In this document: positions 47,630 through 59,880 of the stretch, one piece after another
Layout: the number at the start of each line of letters is the position of its first letter
Position numbering within the stretch: position 1 is the stretch's first letter
NCBI GenBank assembly: GCA_014898425.1
Contig: RCSZ01000016.1
Span: 806,001-870,000, forward strand
Origin: Botryotinia globosa
Lineage: Eukaryota; Ascomycota; Leotiomycetes; Helotiales; Sclerotiniaceae
Length of the DNA stretch: 64,000 nt
Reading direction: 5' to 3'
Program-made: the position numbers and the translations under genes
The notes under the pieces: generated by a model
Database searches by the model: none
Seen by the model: the letters and a program-made list of their open reading frames with translations, nothing else
Told to the model about the DNA's origin: nothing

Positions 47630-48881
47630 TCAAGCTTTTCCATTCAAAGCACTGTTTTCATGGAAAATATCCGACTCAATCTCCTCACTATACTTCAAGC
47701 CTCCCTGTTTTCGAACCTCATCCATCACCCTCATGATAGCCTCACTCTCCCTCCAATCCAAGCCCTCACTCTCCTTCTTCCCATCCCTCAAACACCGACC
47801 CACCTCATCCGCCTCCCACGCCATCCCATGTCCCCAATTCCCCCTCTCCGGATCCCGAGGAATCTCACAGTCCACCGTCTTGAACTTTCCCGCCTCATTC
47901 GCATTCTTCAAAACCTTGTATCGCAACGGCCGATACGCCGGACCAAAAACTTGGATTTCTCCCTTGGTGCCTTGGATTCTAATCGTCGGAGCGTCATCTT
48001 TACTCGCCTCTCCGTGCGCACCGGGTTGCGTCGCCACTCTCATGCCCGTGGTAGCGATCCCCACACTTTTATTCCTGGGAAACTGTAGAATAATACTGGT
48101 TTGTTCATCCACACCCGTCTTCTCGTATTTCTGCACCGCGGCAAGAACAGAGGGTACTTCGCGCTCCGTCGAGGGACAGGATTGACAGTGGTACAGAATT
48201 TGAAACACCCATGTGATAGCATAGATACCCAAATCGAGGAGTGCACCACCCGCCAAATCAGGATTCACCATGCGATTTTCGAGGGGAAAAGTAAGAGAGC
48301 CATCTTCATTTGCCTCTGCAATCGACAGATCTGCAAACACGCGATGCACCTCTCCGATTTCTTTACTTCGTACCAACTCCCGGATTTGGATACTCAGCGG
48401 GAAGTAGCGGGTCCAGACCGCTTCCATGAAAAATAGATTGCGCGCTTTCGCTGTCTCGAACAGTTTGCGCGCTTGCGAGGAATTGACCGTGAGAGCTTTT
48501 TCGCACAGCACGTGTTTGTTGGCGTGCAGGGCTAACATGGCGTTTTGGAAATGGTGGGAATGCGGAGTGGCGATGTAGATGACGTCGATGTTGGGATCGG
48601 CGACGAGTTCATGGTAAGAGCCGTAGGCTTTGATACCGGGCGGCGCGTTGATCTCTTTAAGAAATGTTTCGGCGCGGGAGGCGGAAGAGGAGGAGGCGGC
48701 GGCGATGATGGTGTGTTTGACATCGTGGACGTCGCGCGTGGCAGGGTTGCAGAGAATATCTTTGCAGAAGGCTGGGGGTGGTTAGTTGGAGGTTGTTGGG
48801 GATGGGGGAAGGGTAGGTACTGGTTGCGATGCCGCCGGTAGCTAGGATGCCCCATTTTACTTCGTATGGTTTGGATGTCAT
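47630..48881 (-). CDS. Gfo/Idh/MocA-family NAD(P) oxidoreductase, dihydrodiol-dehydrogenase-like (2 exons)
   Basis: Exon 1 is 48881-48821 and exon 2 is 48771-47630, giving 400 residues; the 49-bp intron (GTACCT...CAG) rebuilds KWGILATGGIAT-TFCKDIL. The N-terminal Rossmann fold has the nucleotide-binding GILATGGIA and continues with VIYIATPHSHH and VLCEKALTVN, where the Lys of the EK motif is the usual catalytic residue of this family. The C-terminal part includes GGALLDLGIYAI, the GALxDxGxY signature of the substrate-binding sheet. The closest named class I recognise is trans-1,2-dihydrobenzene-1,2-diol dehydrogenase/D-xylose 1-dehydrogenase. The real substrate is unknown. It is a soluble cytosolic enzyme with no targeting signal. 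Confidence 0.88.
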
Positions 48882-51800
48882 GGTGTTGTATATATTGATT
48901 ATGTTCACGTGAAATGGATGAGGAGGATAGGTGTATAAACAAATATGGAATTGTTGATAAGTTTCGAATTTAACTGAAATCTGGTGTGAAGGAGTTTAAG
49001 AAGTAAATAATGGGTAATGACGTACAAGAAGCAATTCTGGCACAATGCAGGTGTTCATAAATATTTATTACCCCGCCATCTTATCTTATATCTTACCTAG
49101 GTATCCTTGGATGTCAACGTTACACCACATCCGCCACTTGTGTTAACCTCCGCTGTATGCAATATCATCGGAGCTACTAGATCGAGAAGTCCGACGGGAC
49201 AATACAGACTCATCCGGATTCCAAACAATTGGTGTACACATGCCCAATTTAACCATTCAACATAGATATCACAATCTCATTATCGTTCTCCATTCAACTG
49301 ACGGTTGATATCCTACAGCTCTAAGTACTTGAATAAGGTTACCAATGCTTACCAATCCTCGCATTGCTCCACCATTGATTTTCCAAGCTGGTCTGTCAGA
49401 ATAGAGCCATAGATTTCTTCCCCAAGGTATCTCGTCTTCCTACGCAGAGGCATGAGTATGGGAAGGCAAAATCAGTTGATATTGGATGGGGAAACGTGAA
49501 GAGGTTGACAAGAAATATATTCGCTAGTGCGGATTGGAAAGGGGCAATGGGGAGAATGCAGGAAATGAAGATCATATAAGCGGAGATGATATTGATACTT
49601 CGCGAGATTAGAAGAGAGATGCAATAGTGAAATTATGACCGGAGGAAAAGGAATCTATGACCTACTTGAGGGCTACGGAAGTCGCAAACGAATATCCATT
49701 TGGGGAAGTAAAAACAAATAGATCATCTGTAAAAACACATGCCGATGGGCTATCTGCTCCCATACGCCGTTACGAAATATTTGGAGGAAGCTCTCAAATT
49801 CGCTAAGCCAGCTCAATATGACGAGTTGGCCGAATCGAAATGGCGCAAGAAACTGACCCGTCAAATTACACATCTCCTGATACTACAACCCGTTCTCCAG
49901 ATTACATCAGTATGAGCAATCCTCGAAATGTAATTAGTTCTTTGAATCTTTTGCAAGAGAAGATTGGAAAGAGGGGGAAAACAGAAGCAAGGTTCTGAAT
50001 GATGGATTAGTATTAGAAGAGTCGGTTGAACAAGGAGCTAGTTCAACAAGAGTTCTGGGGGAGATTAAAAGGCGGGAGAGAGAGAGGCGGCGGGACAGAA
50101 AGCGTGTAAGATGTGGAGAAGAGGAGCCACGATAGAGGAGAGGGAGAGGGAGAGGGAGAGGGAGAGGGAGAGGGAGAGGGAGAGGGAGAGGGAGAGGGAG
50201 AGGGAGAGGGGAGAGGGAGAGGATGAGGGAGAGGGAGAGGGAGAGGGAGAGGGAGAGGGAGAGGGAGAGGGAGAGGGAGAGGGAGAGGGAGAGGAGAGGG
50301 AGAGGGAGAGGGAGAGGGAGAGGGAGAGGGAGAGGGAGAGGGAGAGGGAGAGGGAGAGGGAGAGGAGAGGGAGAGGGGAAAATTAAAGAGGATATTGGAA
50401 AAAGAGCATGGCGGTCTCAAGAGGGTGGATTGGTCCAGTTATATGGGAATAAAAAAACGGGGAATAGGGATCGAGAAGAGAGAGCGGAAAGATGACGAGG
50501 AGAGGAATAACACAATGACTTCTACGTAAACCTTTTTTCTTTTTTTCTTACTTCAGCTCGGATCTTTAATCTTTAATCCGAATTATATAAACTCGTGTTC
50601 AAATTTCACATATCAATATTCCTCTCCACATAACCCATCGCAACAGAGAAATCCACGTCCTATTACAAAATCAGATTCAGGAGGACGCGGAAAAAACGTG
50701 GATTTTGGTAGAGATGCGAGAAGCGCGCTGAAAAGAAATCACACAAACGAGTTCCAAAATACCCACGGAAAAGATTCACCTCAAACTATCTATTTCAATG
50801 TCTATTATTCAGCAGTCTTCTCGACGTCATCGAGACTTTATCCATACGTGAACTCTCCATCGCTGTTCGTATACAGTACAATGAACTTGGTTGATTCATT
50901 AAAAGGATAGATATGATACGATATGATGAATTACTCTCAGGATACTGGGGTTGGGATTGGGATGGGTATTTGAAGTAACTATAGGTTTATAGAATAGGAG
51001 AAAAAAATGGTTCGGTTCGATTCAGCGAGGTGTATATATGTGTGTGTGTAGTGGTATATGATGATTCAGAATATATATGTAACTAGTAGGAATATAGAGT
51101 TGATATGATATGAATACTTACAAACACCTAGCCACGCATCAAGAAGCGAGAGGATAGTATCGAGGGGTTAGGTTGGAAGTGTAATGTGAATGAATGGATG
51201 TGAAATATTGGCAAAAAAATAGGACTCAAGAGATAGAGTCATCATGAAACATGGTGAGGAGATGAGTATCGGAATGATTGATCGAGATGGGTATATAACA
51301 ATTTTCACAATATAAAGCACGAGTGCTTCAAAGAGAGAGAAAGTACACTCACTCTAAAAAATCCGAACTATGTATCATGATCGTAGACCATGCTAGCGAG
51401 GAAGATGATGAGATGGGTAGTTTTGCGTCTATATATTCGTATGTGTATATGTAGGCATATATATACATACACATACGTGAATGACAGTATGAAAATCAGT
51501 ATGAAAATCAGTATGAATACCACAAGCTAACTAATACGAAAGAGAACACGACACGAATATGGAGACAGTGAGTGTGTAGATGAGGAAGATTGAGAAAGTG
51601 ACGTGCTTATGAATGTGTCGTTTTTGCTTTTGACAAGAGGGGTGATAGATATGGTTTAAGTCTGCGAGGAGATCATCGTGCTGAGGATGTTACGAAGGGG
51701 GTTTTGTTTATAGGAAGAGTTGTCCAAGAATCTTCTTTACAGCTACTTTGTATGGTTAGGTAGAAACAATGTATATTTATCTGTTGTATTTGTGTTCTAT

Positions 51801-52090
51801 AATGGGTTCTTTGATGTTGGGTGAGGGAGGTGTGTTCGTCTTTTTCCAGGAGTGGATTGGGGAATAAAGGGGGAGGATGAAAGGGCACAAAAGAAGAAAA
51901 AGAATCTTCGACAGGGCAGATTTTGAAAACGCGCCATGTACACCTTAATCAATAGAAATATATATTTTATACCATGTGAGAGAATATAGACTTCAATTTA
52001 TGCGATATGCATCGCCTCGCGTTCAAAGCTATCTAAAAGCGGCGTTTTCCCGAAAAGATCAATCCCAATGCAGATGAGTTACGTGCTTTC
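48882..52090. other. 3.2-kb gene-poor region with a GGGAGA satellite
   Basis: Upstream of the oxidoreductase and downstream of TBCB, both on the minus strand. No protein family motif is seen. It contains the purine-only satellite at 50135-50380, ATATGTAT strings near 51010-51090 and 51430-51480, and an imperfect repeat of TATGAAAATCAG near 51488. It could carry noncoding transcripts. Confidence 0.45.
50135..50380. repeat. GGGAGA hexanucleotide satellite, about 245 bp
   Basis: About forty copies of GGGAGA with a few breaks (GGGGAGA near 50208, GATGAGGG near 50222, GGAGAGGAGA near 50290 and 50362). One strand is all purine over nearly 250 bp, the other all pyrimidine. Open Arg-Glu and Ser-Pro frames across it are repeat products and are not called as genes. 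Confidence 0.97.
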
Positions 52091-53507
52091 TCACATTTCC
52101 TCCATATCCTCGAAATCATCCATTACTGGAAAATCTCCCACTGCCACTCTCTCAGGTCTAACAAAAACACCGAATTTCCCATCACCATCTTTACCCCAAT
52201 ATCTCTTTCCCGCTATACTGCCATCATTCTTTCCGACAGGTTCATCTAGTTTAATTCCGATCCATTTTCCTGCCCCACCAGGGATTTCTGCAACGTCACC
52301 TACATACATCACTTCACCTCTTCTGGAATCATCTTCTCCGACTCTACATCTCTTGCCTACAGAGATACCTTTGGCTTTGATCTCATTATCGTAGACAGCA
52401 AGTTTGGCATCGAGAAGAGTTGGAGCATCTGGGTTGAATCGTCCGAGCTTTTCATTCTTTTTCCACGCAAGAACACTGTCAGTGCGTTTCTCGTAGGATT
52501 CTACGGGAAGGGTGTATTTCTCGACTGCAGAGACATCGGTATAATTTTCACGGAGACCAGGGGCGCGAGTATCAGTGACCTGGGAAGAGTTGTGTTAGCA
52601 TGTTGATAAATAGCCAAGCCCAATTGGCGGAAGTATCTCTACATAAATTTGTTGGGAGAACCCGGTGGGAAAGACATAAAATGATACGTGTCCTCCAAAG
52701 ATGATTGCCAAACTTAACAATGGAGAACAGTAGGTTTGTGCTTGCAAGTATCAGGTGCCTGTTAAGTTTTGGAATACAGCGCACCGTGACTCAGAGCGAG
52801 ACTAACGATAATGCAATAATATATCCACTTGATGGAGCTCAGACTGCGGCAAATAGTTCATGGACAACGAACAAAACTTGTCGTGTCCGTGACAAAACAC
52901 TCCACTCTAAGCAATATGGAACACTTGGCCTAGCTGTAGGGCAGGAAACTAATCCACACAAAGCAACATCAGCGAGGTGAGTAGACTATAATTTAAGATT
53001 TATCATCTCAATGGCCCAAGTATCATGGAATGAACTATTGGGGCAACCCGGTAAACATCGGCATGAACTATCATATGATGCTGATATGAAAACCTTGTCT
53101 AGTATGGATATGATACCGAAGATCAAGTCTCATATCGAGTAGAAAATAGCATCCGTGGGATCGAGGTGGACAGGCAGCCTTGCAGAACGATAAGGTCTTA
53201 GAGTACCACGACATGTTTCGCGTTACGAAGCTAAAGAATTTTCCGAACTCACGTGAATAATGGCGTGTGGTGCCAGAGGAAAGTTTGTCAGTTGTGTATT
53301 CTCTTCATCCAGCGCTTGGATCTCGACGGATTGTTGATTGTTGATCCACAAAGTGAGTTTTTGATCTGAGGAAGGGATACCGGTCACGGGTACCAGTTTT
53401 GATTTCAGTTGACCAATGGACCAAGATGGAGTAATACGACGCTCTGATCCAGAGTTCTCTGACTTGACAATCATGGGGATATCCCCTGCTGTTTGCATAC
53501 CACTCAT
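52091..53507 (-). CDS. ALF1: Tubulin-folding cofactor B (CAP-Gly; Alf1 homologue), 2 exons with a 673-bp intron
   Basis: Exon 1 is 53507-53253 and exon 2 is 52579-52091, giving 247 residues, about the usual size. The N-terminal ubiquitin-like domain (about 10-85) is followed by DTRAPGLRENYTDVSAVEKY, a segment characteristic of TBCB. The CAP-Gly domain (about 155-235) includes GDVAEIPGGAGKWIGIKLDE and the groove motif GKNDG. The chain ends DFEDMEEM, the acidic EEY/F-like tail typical of TBCB. It binds alpha-tubulin and, with TBCE, helps heterodimer assembly in the cytosol. The exon 1 donor GTGAGT follows HAIIH and the acceptor precedes VTDTRAP in phase zero with a CTAAC branch point. The intron is about ten times longer than others in the window. 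Confidence 0.92.
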
Positions 53508-56500
53508 GGTTGTTGAAGTTGGAAGGAATGTAAGGCGTAACGGGTGAGGCTTTGATGGTTGAAATTTTCCGATATAAGGCGACAAGGGAAGAAGTTCCGG
53601 TTACACAATCAATAAATCTGCGAGAAAGCTCAAGGTAACAATGCTCCAATGGGATTTCCTTATCGATAAAGGGGTGGAAGGGGTGGAAGGGGTGAGGTAT
53701 GGAAGGTATGGATGTGATGGATGTGTATTTGAAATGTTCCACACGATAGTCGGTATGGAATAGTATGGACGGTTTAGTTTTTTCTTTGCCTCTTCTTTGC
53801 CTCTTCTTTGCCTCTTCTATGCCTTGTGATTCTTGAAATAGAAATCTATCCCGGTTGACGGATCTCTGCAGTTTGCCAGGCGAAAGACGACCAGGTTGTT
53901 GTTACCAGGTTCTGTTTTGAACTTTGAAGGCGGGAGGGAGAACTGCCGTTTGTTCTCGTATACAATTTCTAAATTATGCGATGAGAGAAGGTTCGATGGG
54001 GGGGATTCAAATTGCAAATTGCAATGCAGAGTCCGATGGGGAATCTGAAAGTTGGATTATGGAGACAGATGAGGTGTCAATGTACTTTTCTTGGTAGAAG
54101 TAGGATGATTAGGATGATTATGGGTCAAAAAAGGAGCGAGTGAAGCGTTCATCCATGATACATCAAGTTGTTGTTGTTGTTGTTGTTGTTGTTGACCCAT
54201 AGAAAAACTGGTCTGGTTGCCACACGTGACACAGCCCCGAATATTCATACAGAATAGGTAGGGAATAATAATAATAATATTATTAAAAAAAGGTGTGCAG
54301 GTGTTCCAAGGTCAAGGTTATTTCAAATATTCCAACACCCATCAGCCACAGTTCTTTCTTTAATGCCCCGTCCATATGGGAAGTTACAAGTTACAAGTGA
54401 CAATTTCAAATCCATATTGGGACACTGGCATGCTGGCTGGTGGTACAGAGCACCAGTATATGTAACATGAACACGAAATAAGGAAGGAGCGAGGGAGCGA
54501 GGGAGCGAGGGAGCGTTCAACGTATATCGTTGAAAGGTATATATTGGCAACGTCCATACTGGATAGAGACCAGAGACCAGAGACCAGAGACCAGAGACCA
54601 GAGACCAGATACCAGATACCAGATACCAGAGACCAGACCAATGAGACCATACCATGGCATACGATGGCATGCTGGATACATACACCAACTGTAACCACAC
54701 AAGATGGGCACGAGGGAAGAAGCATCGGTCTGTCTGTTGATTCTGTTGATTCTGTTCTATTCATCTATCGGTATTGGTTTGGTGTACCTGGCGATTCTCG
54801 CACAGAGTCAAATCAAATACCATGTCCGTCTATCTATTTCCATCGTACGCATATCACCATCCGTCAATCAAAATTAATGCCATGTGAAAGAAAGAAATTT
54901 TCTTCTTATTTTTTCTTATTTTTTCTTCTTCCTTTACCATCATCATCCCTCGAGAAAGAGAGAAATTTGATTAAAATTAGAACATGTTTATTACAACATC
55001 TCTATTTTTGAAGCTTCATCCACAATCCATTTCATCAATTGATAGTAAGATACATCCTCCATTCTTTCAAATTTCAATACAGAGTGAGCACTTTCTTCAA
55101 ATCCCCCAACCAATAGATGGAAAAGATCAATGCTTTAGAAGTTTCAAAGGGACGTTAACCTTCAGTCGATCGCTGGCTTAAACTTATTACAGTATAGCAG
55201 GATGAAGTATCTGAGTCTCTGACCCATTTATGGATCGTGGGTTATGGATTATGGTTTGTCTTGTCACAAGGCTCAAACACGATGAGATGTGTGAAAAAAC
55301 AAAACAAAACAAAAAAAAGAGGATCAGGAGGGGATCTCTAACAATTCTTGTCCCAATTGGCTGGCTAACTTTCGTTTGCAGTCTGGTTGTTGGTTTGTTG
55401 GTTTGTTGACTTGTTGACTTCTATCAATGTCTTCTACGCCATTGGGCAAACCTCAAAAAAGAGACGGGAACTCAGCATGAATAATTCTAAGCCCTACATT
55501 GAATTGGAATGAGAGGTGATCCTCGAACTCTCCTCGGCGCGATTATTCCTGTCAAAATGACTATAGTTAGTGCTATTGTTCTTCTCTGGGATTGCATAGC
55601 ATACTACACCGCTCAAACAGACATGGGGTTGGACTTTTCTGAGACGAGTTCTTTTCCATAGCCCTGCCCTGTACAGGATACGCCACTCACCGATGTGCCA
55701 CGCGACTTGCATCTTTGCATCTTTGAATACCTATCAAACCAAGTTAAGCTACGCAGTAGGTACATACTTTTTGACTTTGGTTTGGTGGTTCGCAAGATCT
55801 ACCCCCACAATGATCGGACTACATTTGATTCGGGACGAGGGAGTGATAAACACGATAGCTGCATTACTAAGCTTCCCATCTTGGAAGTTCTACACCGACG
55901 GCTAGAGAACTCACGATGAGATCATGCTTTCATGGCATAACGTCGGCAGCAAACCGAGTTACGCTTAAATCCACCTATAATACTTGTGCATGAGGCAATT
56001 AACAAAACGGCCATGTACTAATTTGACAGCCGCCTTACTCAGGCTTTAATGGCTGCAGAAGACTCCTTTCCTACAACAATGACCATTGTAAATGGAAACA
56101 AACGGGCACAGCTACATGTCGACGGATATCTGCAGAATATGTATCCTACCTGAGACACCGCAATCAACAATGACAGCACAGCTATATGTACTATTGTTGT
56201 CAAGTGTTGCTAGCATGCTAATGCACGCAATTGGGCGAGGGTGCTGGAGGCGCTATTTTCCAAGGCCGTGCGACAGGAATTATCTGGTACTCTCGTCTGA
56301 TCTGACAAGTTTCTATTTTTTTTTTGAGGCTAAGACGATAGCTCAAAGCGTGAACTGGGCATTCACCGCCCCCAATCCTCCGGGATGGGATTATCAGGGC
56401 TGAAGGCGAACTGCAGAAAGCTTTGAGTGCCCGCCGTATATGCCATTTGAGAGTTAGTCATTTAAGCTTTGGGCTGTGTTCATGGATACCATGTTTCCGA

Positions 56501-57417
56501 AAGTTCTGAAAAAAGCTCTACTGACTCAAACCGTCTACACGATTATGGCGCCGTCTCACATGACAACATGAATTTACACCGCCAGATGTTGGTATCCGAA
56601 GGTGTGCTAGAAGGAAAGGACTGGTATGTGACTGTGCTCATTGTGATGGCTACCGACAGAAACAAACGCAGGATAGAACAACGCAATACACTCCTCTTCA
56701 TTAGGCATCAAGGGTTTGGACTTTGGATGAGGCATAGCCGACCTAAACGGTCGCGTAAGCTCTATTTTCAGCCACCAACGACCCAAATAAAGGGAATTGG
56801 AAATTTATTATGTGTGGCTTGACAGATTTCTTCGGTCTTTTCGGCTTGCTTGCCCCACGGAAGATCGTGGTTCATCGAGGACTTAGAGGCGCTGCAAGCC
56901 ATGAAGATCATACATTATAATCCTTGAAGCAAAGCGCACACTATCCTTGCAAACCAGACCGCCAATTCCTTCTTTTTAGACGTCAATCTTGGATCTACAG
57001 TGGTTGGCGGATTGAGGCGACGACAAGCAACCCACATCAAATCATGAGCCTTTTCATTATTGTGGCATTCCAAACCCTCACCCTACTATGAAATTGGTGA
57101 AATGCAGATAATTACAATCAAAGTCAAGTTTGATCACGATTACGCACAGACATGTGTCTAAAACAGCTTTGAGGGGTTGAAGGAGTATAAATCAGTTTCA
57201 AGCGCCAGCTCTCAGGTTTCAGCTGTTCTTCCATAACTTTAACAATGGAAGCACTAGAATGCAACATTTCTAAAAGCATTACTATGCTCATGTTCATGTT
57301 CATGCATGAATTCGTGGCCGGCCTTCCTCCACACTAGCATACCCTGGTTTGGACCCTCCCACTAAGGACTATTTGCATCTCGCATGCTCCCGACCGACTG
57401 TCCAACATTCAACCTAG
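53508..57417. other. 3.9-kb gene-poor region
   Basis: No recognisable protein gene. Contains an 11-base TTCTTTGCCTC repeat (53782-53818), (TTG)n near 54170, a GAGCGAGG repeat (54486-54515) and a GAGACCA minisatellite (54565-54640). Short frames near 56092-56403 and 56469-56822 lack family motifs. Confidence 0.45.
54565..54640. repeat. GAGACCA/GATACCA minisatellite
   Basis: About ten 7-base units, six of GAGACCA then three of GATACCA, then GAGACCA again. The core GAGACC is the reverse complement of the GGTCTC core of the minisatellite at 11082-11210. Confidence 0.92.
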
Positions 57418-57890
57418 TTATTTCCTGTGGAGATCAGTTCGAACAATGCCCTTGTCTTTAACAAGCTCATTAACAAACTTGACGTATTCTTCCGTTGGCG
57501 TTGGCTTCTGCTCTTTTCCATTTTCCATCCAATCTACCGCGATTGGCTGCATCAATGATATATCTTTACCAATCAGGTTTATGGCCATCACATTATAGGC
57601 GAGCCACGCATTTTCCTCTACTATGAAGGCCTGAAATATGATCGTGGTCCTCCCGTTAGAAATAGTCCAAATCGTCTCAAGATAGTTTTTCTCGAACAAT
57701 CCAAGCTACCACGTCTTAAAGAATAATCTAGTCTGTTTCACGCCACTACATACTCACATCTATCAAAGACCTCTATCTCCTTTAGCACTTTATCTTTCGA
57801 CCGACATACCACTCTTTCTGATTGTACAGCGCCGATTCTCGACACAAGCCTCAAATCACCAGTCTTTGTGTCAAATTTGATGATCTACAA
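57418..57890 (-). pseudogene. Minus-strand gene remnant of unknown family
   Basis: Two neighbouring minus-strand segments look coding. One (about 57890-57765) reads IIKFDTKTGDLRLVSRIG and KEIEVFDRC; the other (57710-57418) reads LGLFEKNYLETIWTISNG, then IIFQAFIVEENAWLAYNVMA, and ends DLHRK. A GTGAGT...TAG intron between them would not keep the frame, and the first segment has no start before it meets the Myb gene's first codons on the other strand. I do not recognise the family; it resembles a small lipocalin-like or NTF2-like fold only in mixed beta character. Likely a truncated copy of a former gene. Confidence 0.4.
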
Positions 57891-59080
57891 ATCGAAAACC
57901 AATACAGAAACAAATCGTGCACCTCTTCTTCGAAGATCATCCGTCGACCTTGACGGTATCAGGGACTACATCATCACCGTGGATATCTCCCTCCTCCTCA
58001 AGGACCCGGACTCTAATGAGTCCCAGACCACATCGCCACCCGACAGAAACCAAACAAGATCTACATCCGTTCAATCATCAATCACACAACCCGAAGTACC
58101 AAACTACGCTGCTGCCGTTTCTGCAGCCGGCGGAAAAAGAAGTATGGGTGCCCATCCATCAGAATCTCCTGCTAAGAAGCAAAGTAAATGGTCGGCCGAT
58201 GAAGATGCTTTAATCATTGATCTAAGAGGCAGTGGGATGAAGTGGGAAGATATCTCTAAGAGGCTACCGGGTCGAAGTGCTATTAGTTGTCGGTTACATT
58301 ATCAAAACTATCTGGAACGTAGGAGTGAATGGGACGAAGAACGAAAGAACAAACTTGCTAGACTCTATGAAAGGTATTACTCTTTCAAATATCAAGCTCA
58401 TAATAATGTTATTAACATGACTATCTAGATTCAAGCAAGAAATGTGGTCAAAAGTGGCTGAAGAGATGGCAGTTCCATGGCGAGCAGCAGAAGCCATGCA
58501 CTGGCAACTCGGCGAAAACGACATGGCAAGACGTGCTGGTGTCGTTCCCTTCTCTCTCTCAAGCGTAACTCTCGATGCCCCGTCTTCTGGTTCGAGAGCT
58601 TCGCCTGCGAGGGGTCATTCATATAGTCAATCCACATCTAGCACGATGAATTCAGCATCTGGAGGTTCTCGATACAGTAGACCTGGCACCGCACAAGGAA
58701 ATCCAAATCCAAGAGGTGTAGGAGCCACCCGTACAATCGCCGCCAGGAGAGAAAGCACACCTAGATCAGTACCACCCACGAGCCCAACAGATGGCCTGGC
58801 CTTGGCGGCTATTGGAGGCGGTGGTGGCATGATGATGGGCCAGGGTAGAGGAGGATATCTACCTAGTTTGTCGGAAATGACCACAGGTATGAGTCCGTAT
58901 AGCACGCCTGCTTATGCGATGTCGATGCCCGGGCATTCGAGTGGCTACTCGAGTGGATACCCGAGTCCTGGCCCTGGACCCCTCTTACCGGCTATTGGCA
59001 TGTTGGGGCAGAGGAACGATGGGAAGAGAAGGGGAAGTCCGGAGGGTGGGACACGGGATAGTATTAGGAGGAGACAATGA
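57880..59080 (+). CDS. Myb/SANT-domain DNA-binding protein (2 exons)
   Basis: Exon 1 is 57880-58373 and exon 2 is 58429-59080 (55-bp intron; junction LYER-FKQEMWSKVAEEM), giving 381 residues. A Myb-like repeat (about 105-160) has regularly spaced tryptophans: SKWSADEDALIIDLRGSGMKWEDISKRLPGRS, then CRLHYQNYL. A second degenerate SANT-like helix set spans the junction (WDEERKNKLARLYERFK, MWSKVAEEM, PWRAAEAMHWQLG). The C-terminal half is Ser/Gly/Pro-rich and disordered. It is probably a nuclear regulator conserved in filamentous ascomycetes, targets unknown. The start is uncertain: ATG at 57880 is the first in frame, but the conserved part begins at RRSSVDLDG, and an upstream exon is possible. 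Confidence 0.8.
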
Positions 59081-59880
59081 GGGTGGTCGTGATGCTTGAT
59101 GAAAGTTTGTTATGTGCAATGATATGATGGATAGATGGATGGAAACGTGTGTAAATGCGATTGGCGTTGTGGAAAAAGTTAATTTCTGTTTCTACACTTA
59201 TTTTCTTTTCTTCTAGGGTAAAGTAGGGTACGGGCGGGATGGATGGGTAGAGTGAGCATATGGGGATGGACCTTGCATATTGGAATGGCGCGATGTTTTG
59301 AAAAAATATCCCTTGGTATTGAACCAGGGCTTTATGGATTGGAATTTATGTTGAGCGGGATGGAATAGGATTGAGATGGGGTAGCGTAGCACGCATTGCT
59401 TGCAGGCACGCATGGTGTTCGAAACTATACCTTTTAGATTGTACTATGATTTTTTGTATCTTAACCCTTTTATCTTCTTCTAATTGCTTTTATGATTTGT
59501 GTATTACGTGTGTATGTGTTGACGTATCTTACACGAATATGTTTATTGAGTATCAGTTCTGGATATAGCCTTTGGGTCCAGTGGGTAATAGTGCAGTGCT
59601 CAAGTTCTCATGATGGATTAATACTAACAGGCTGAACTTTAGTCTCGGCTGCCGCCTTGGAAGAAGTGGGTAGTGACCTCCAGGTCCCTCTGGTACTACA
59701 CAGGCGCTTCCTCGACTCGGGTCCTGTCACCTTCTCTATGGCCAGAGCAACGCCGATCATGGTTTTGGCATGTATACATGCAGTACGACGCGTCAGCGCA
59801 CATTCGAGAGGAATCAGCATGACTATCAGGCAGATCCCGAGTTGCTGCTGATCTCCCGTGGTCATCCCGCGCGAGAGATA
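59081..59880. other. Convergent intergenic region between Myb and Trm9 genes
   Basis: Two 3' ends meet. Short frames near 59608-59865 on both strands have mixed composition and no motif; they may be 3' UTR. No further feature is seen. Confidence 0.45.

Noticed and set aside
50135..50380. Possible telomeric or CRISPR-like array
   Set aside because: The unit GGGAGA is not a fungal telomere unit (TTAGGG), and there are no spacers. It is a simple satellite.
50043..50495. Arg-Glu and Ser-Pro repeat open frames
   Set aside because: Pure products of the GGGAGA satellite in its various phases.
54323..54764. Frames encoding repeated Leu-Val-Ser-Gly-Leu-Trp-Ser units
   Set aside because: Generated by the GAGACCA minisatellite; three phases are equally open and none has a domain or conserved start.
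56092..56822. Two plus-strand frames of 103 and 117 codons
   Set aside because: No motif, no compatible splice pair and ordinary spacer composition.
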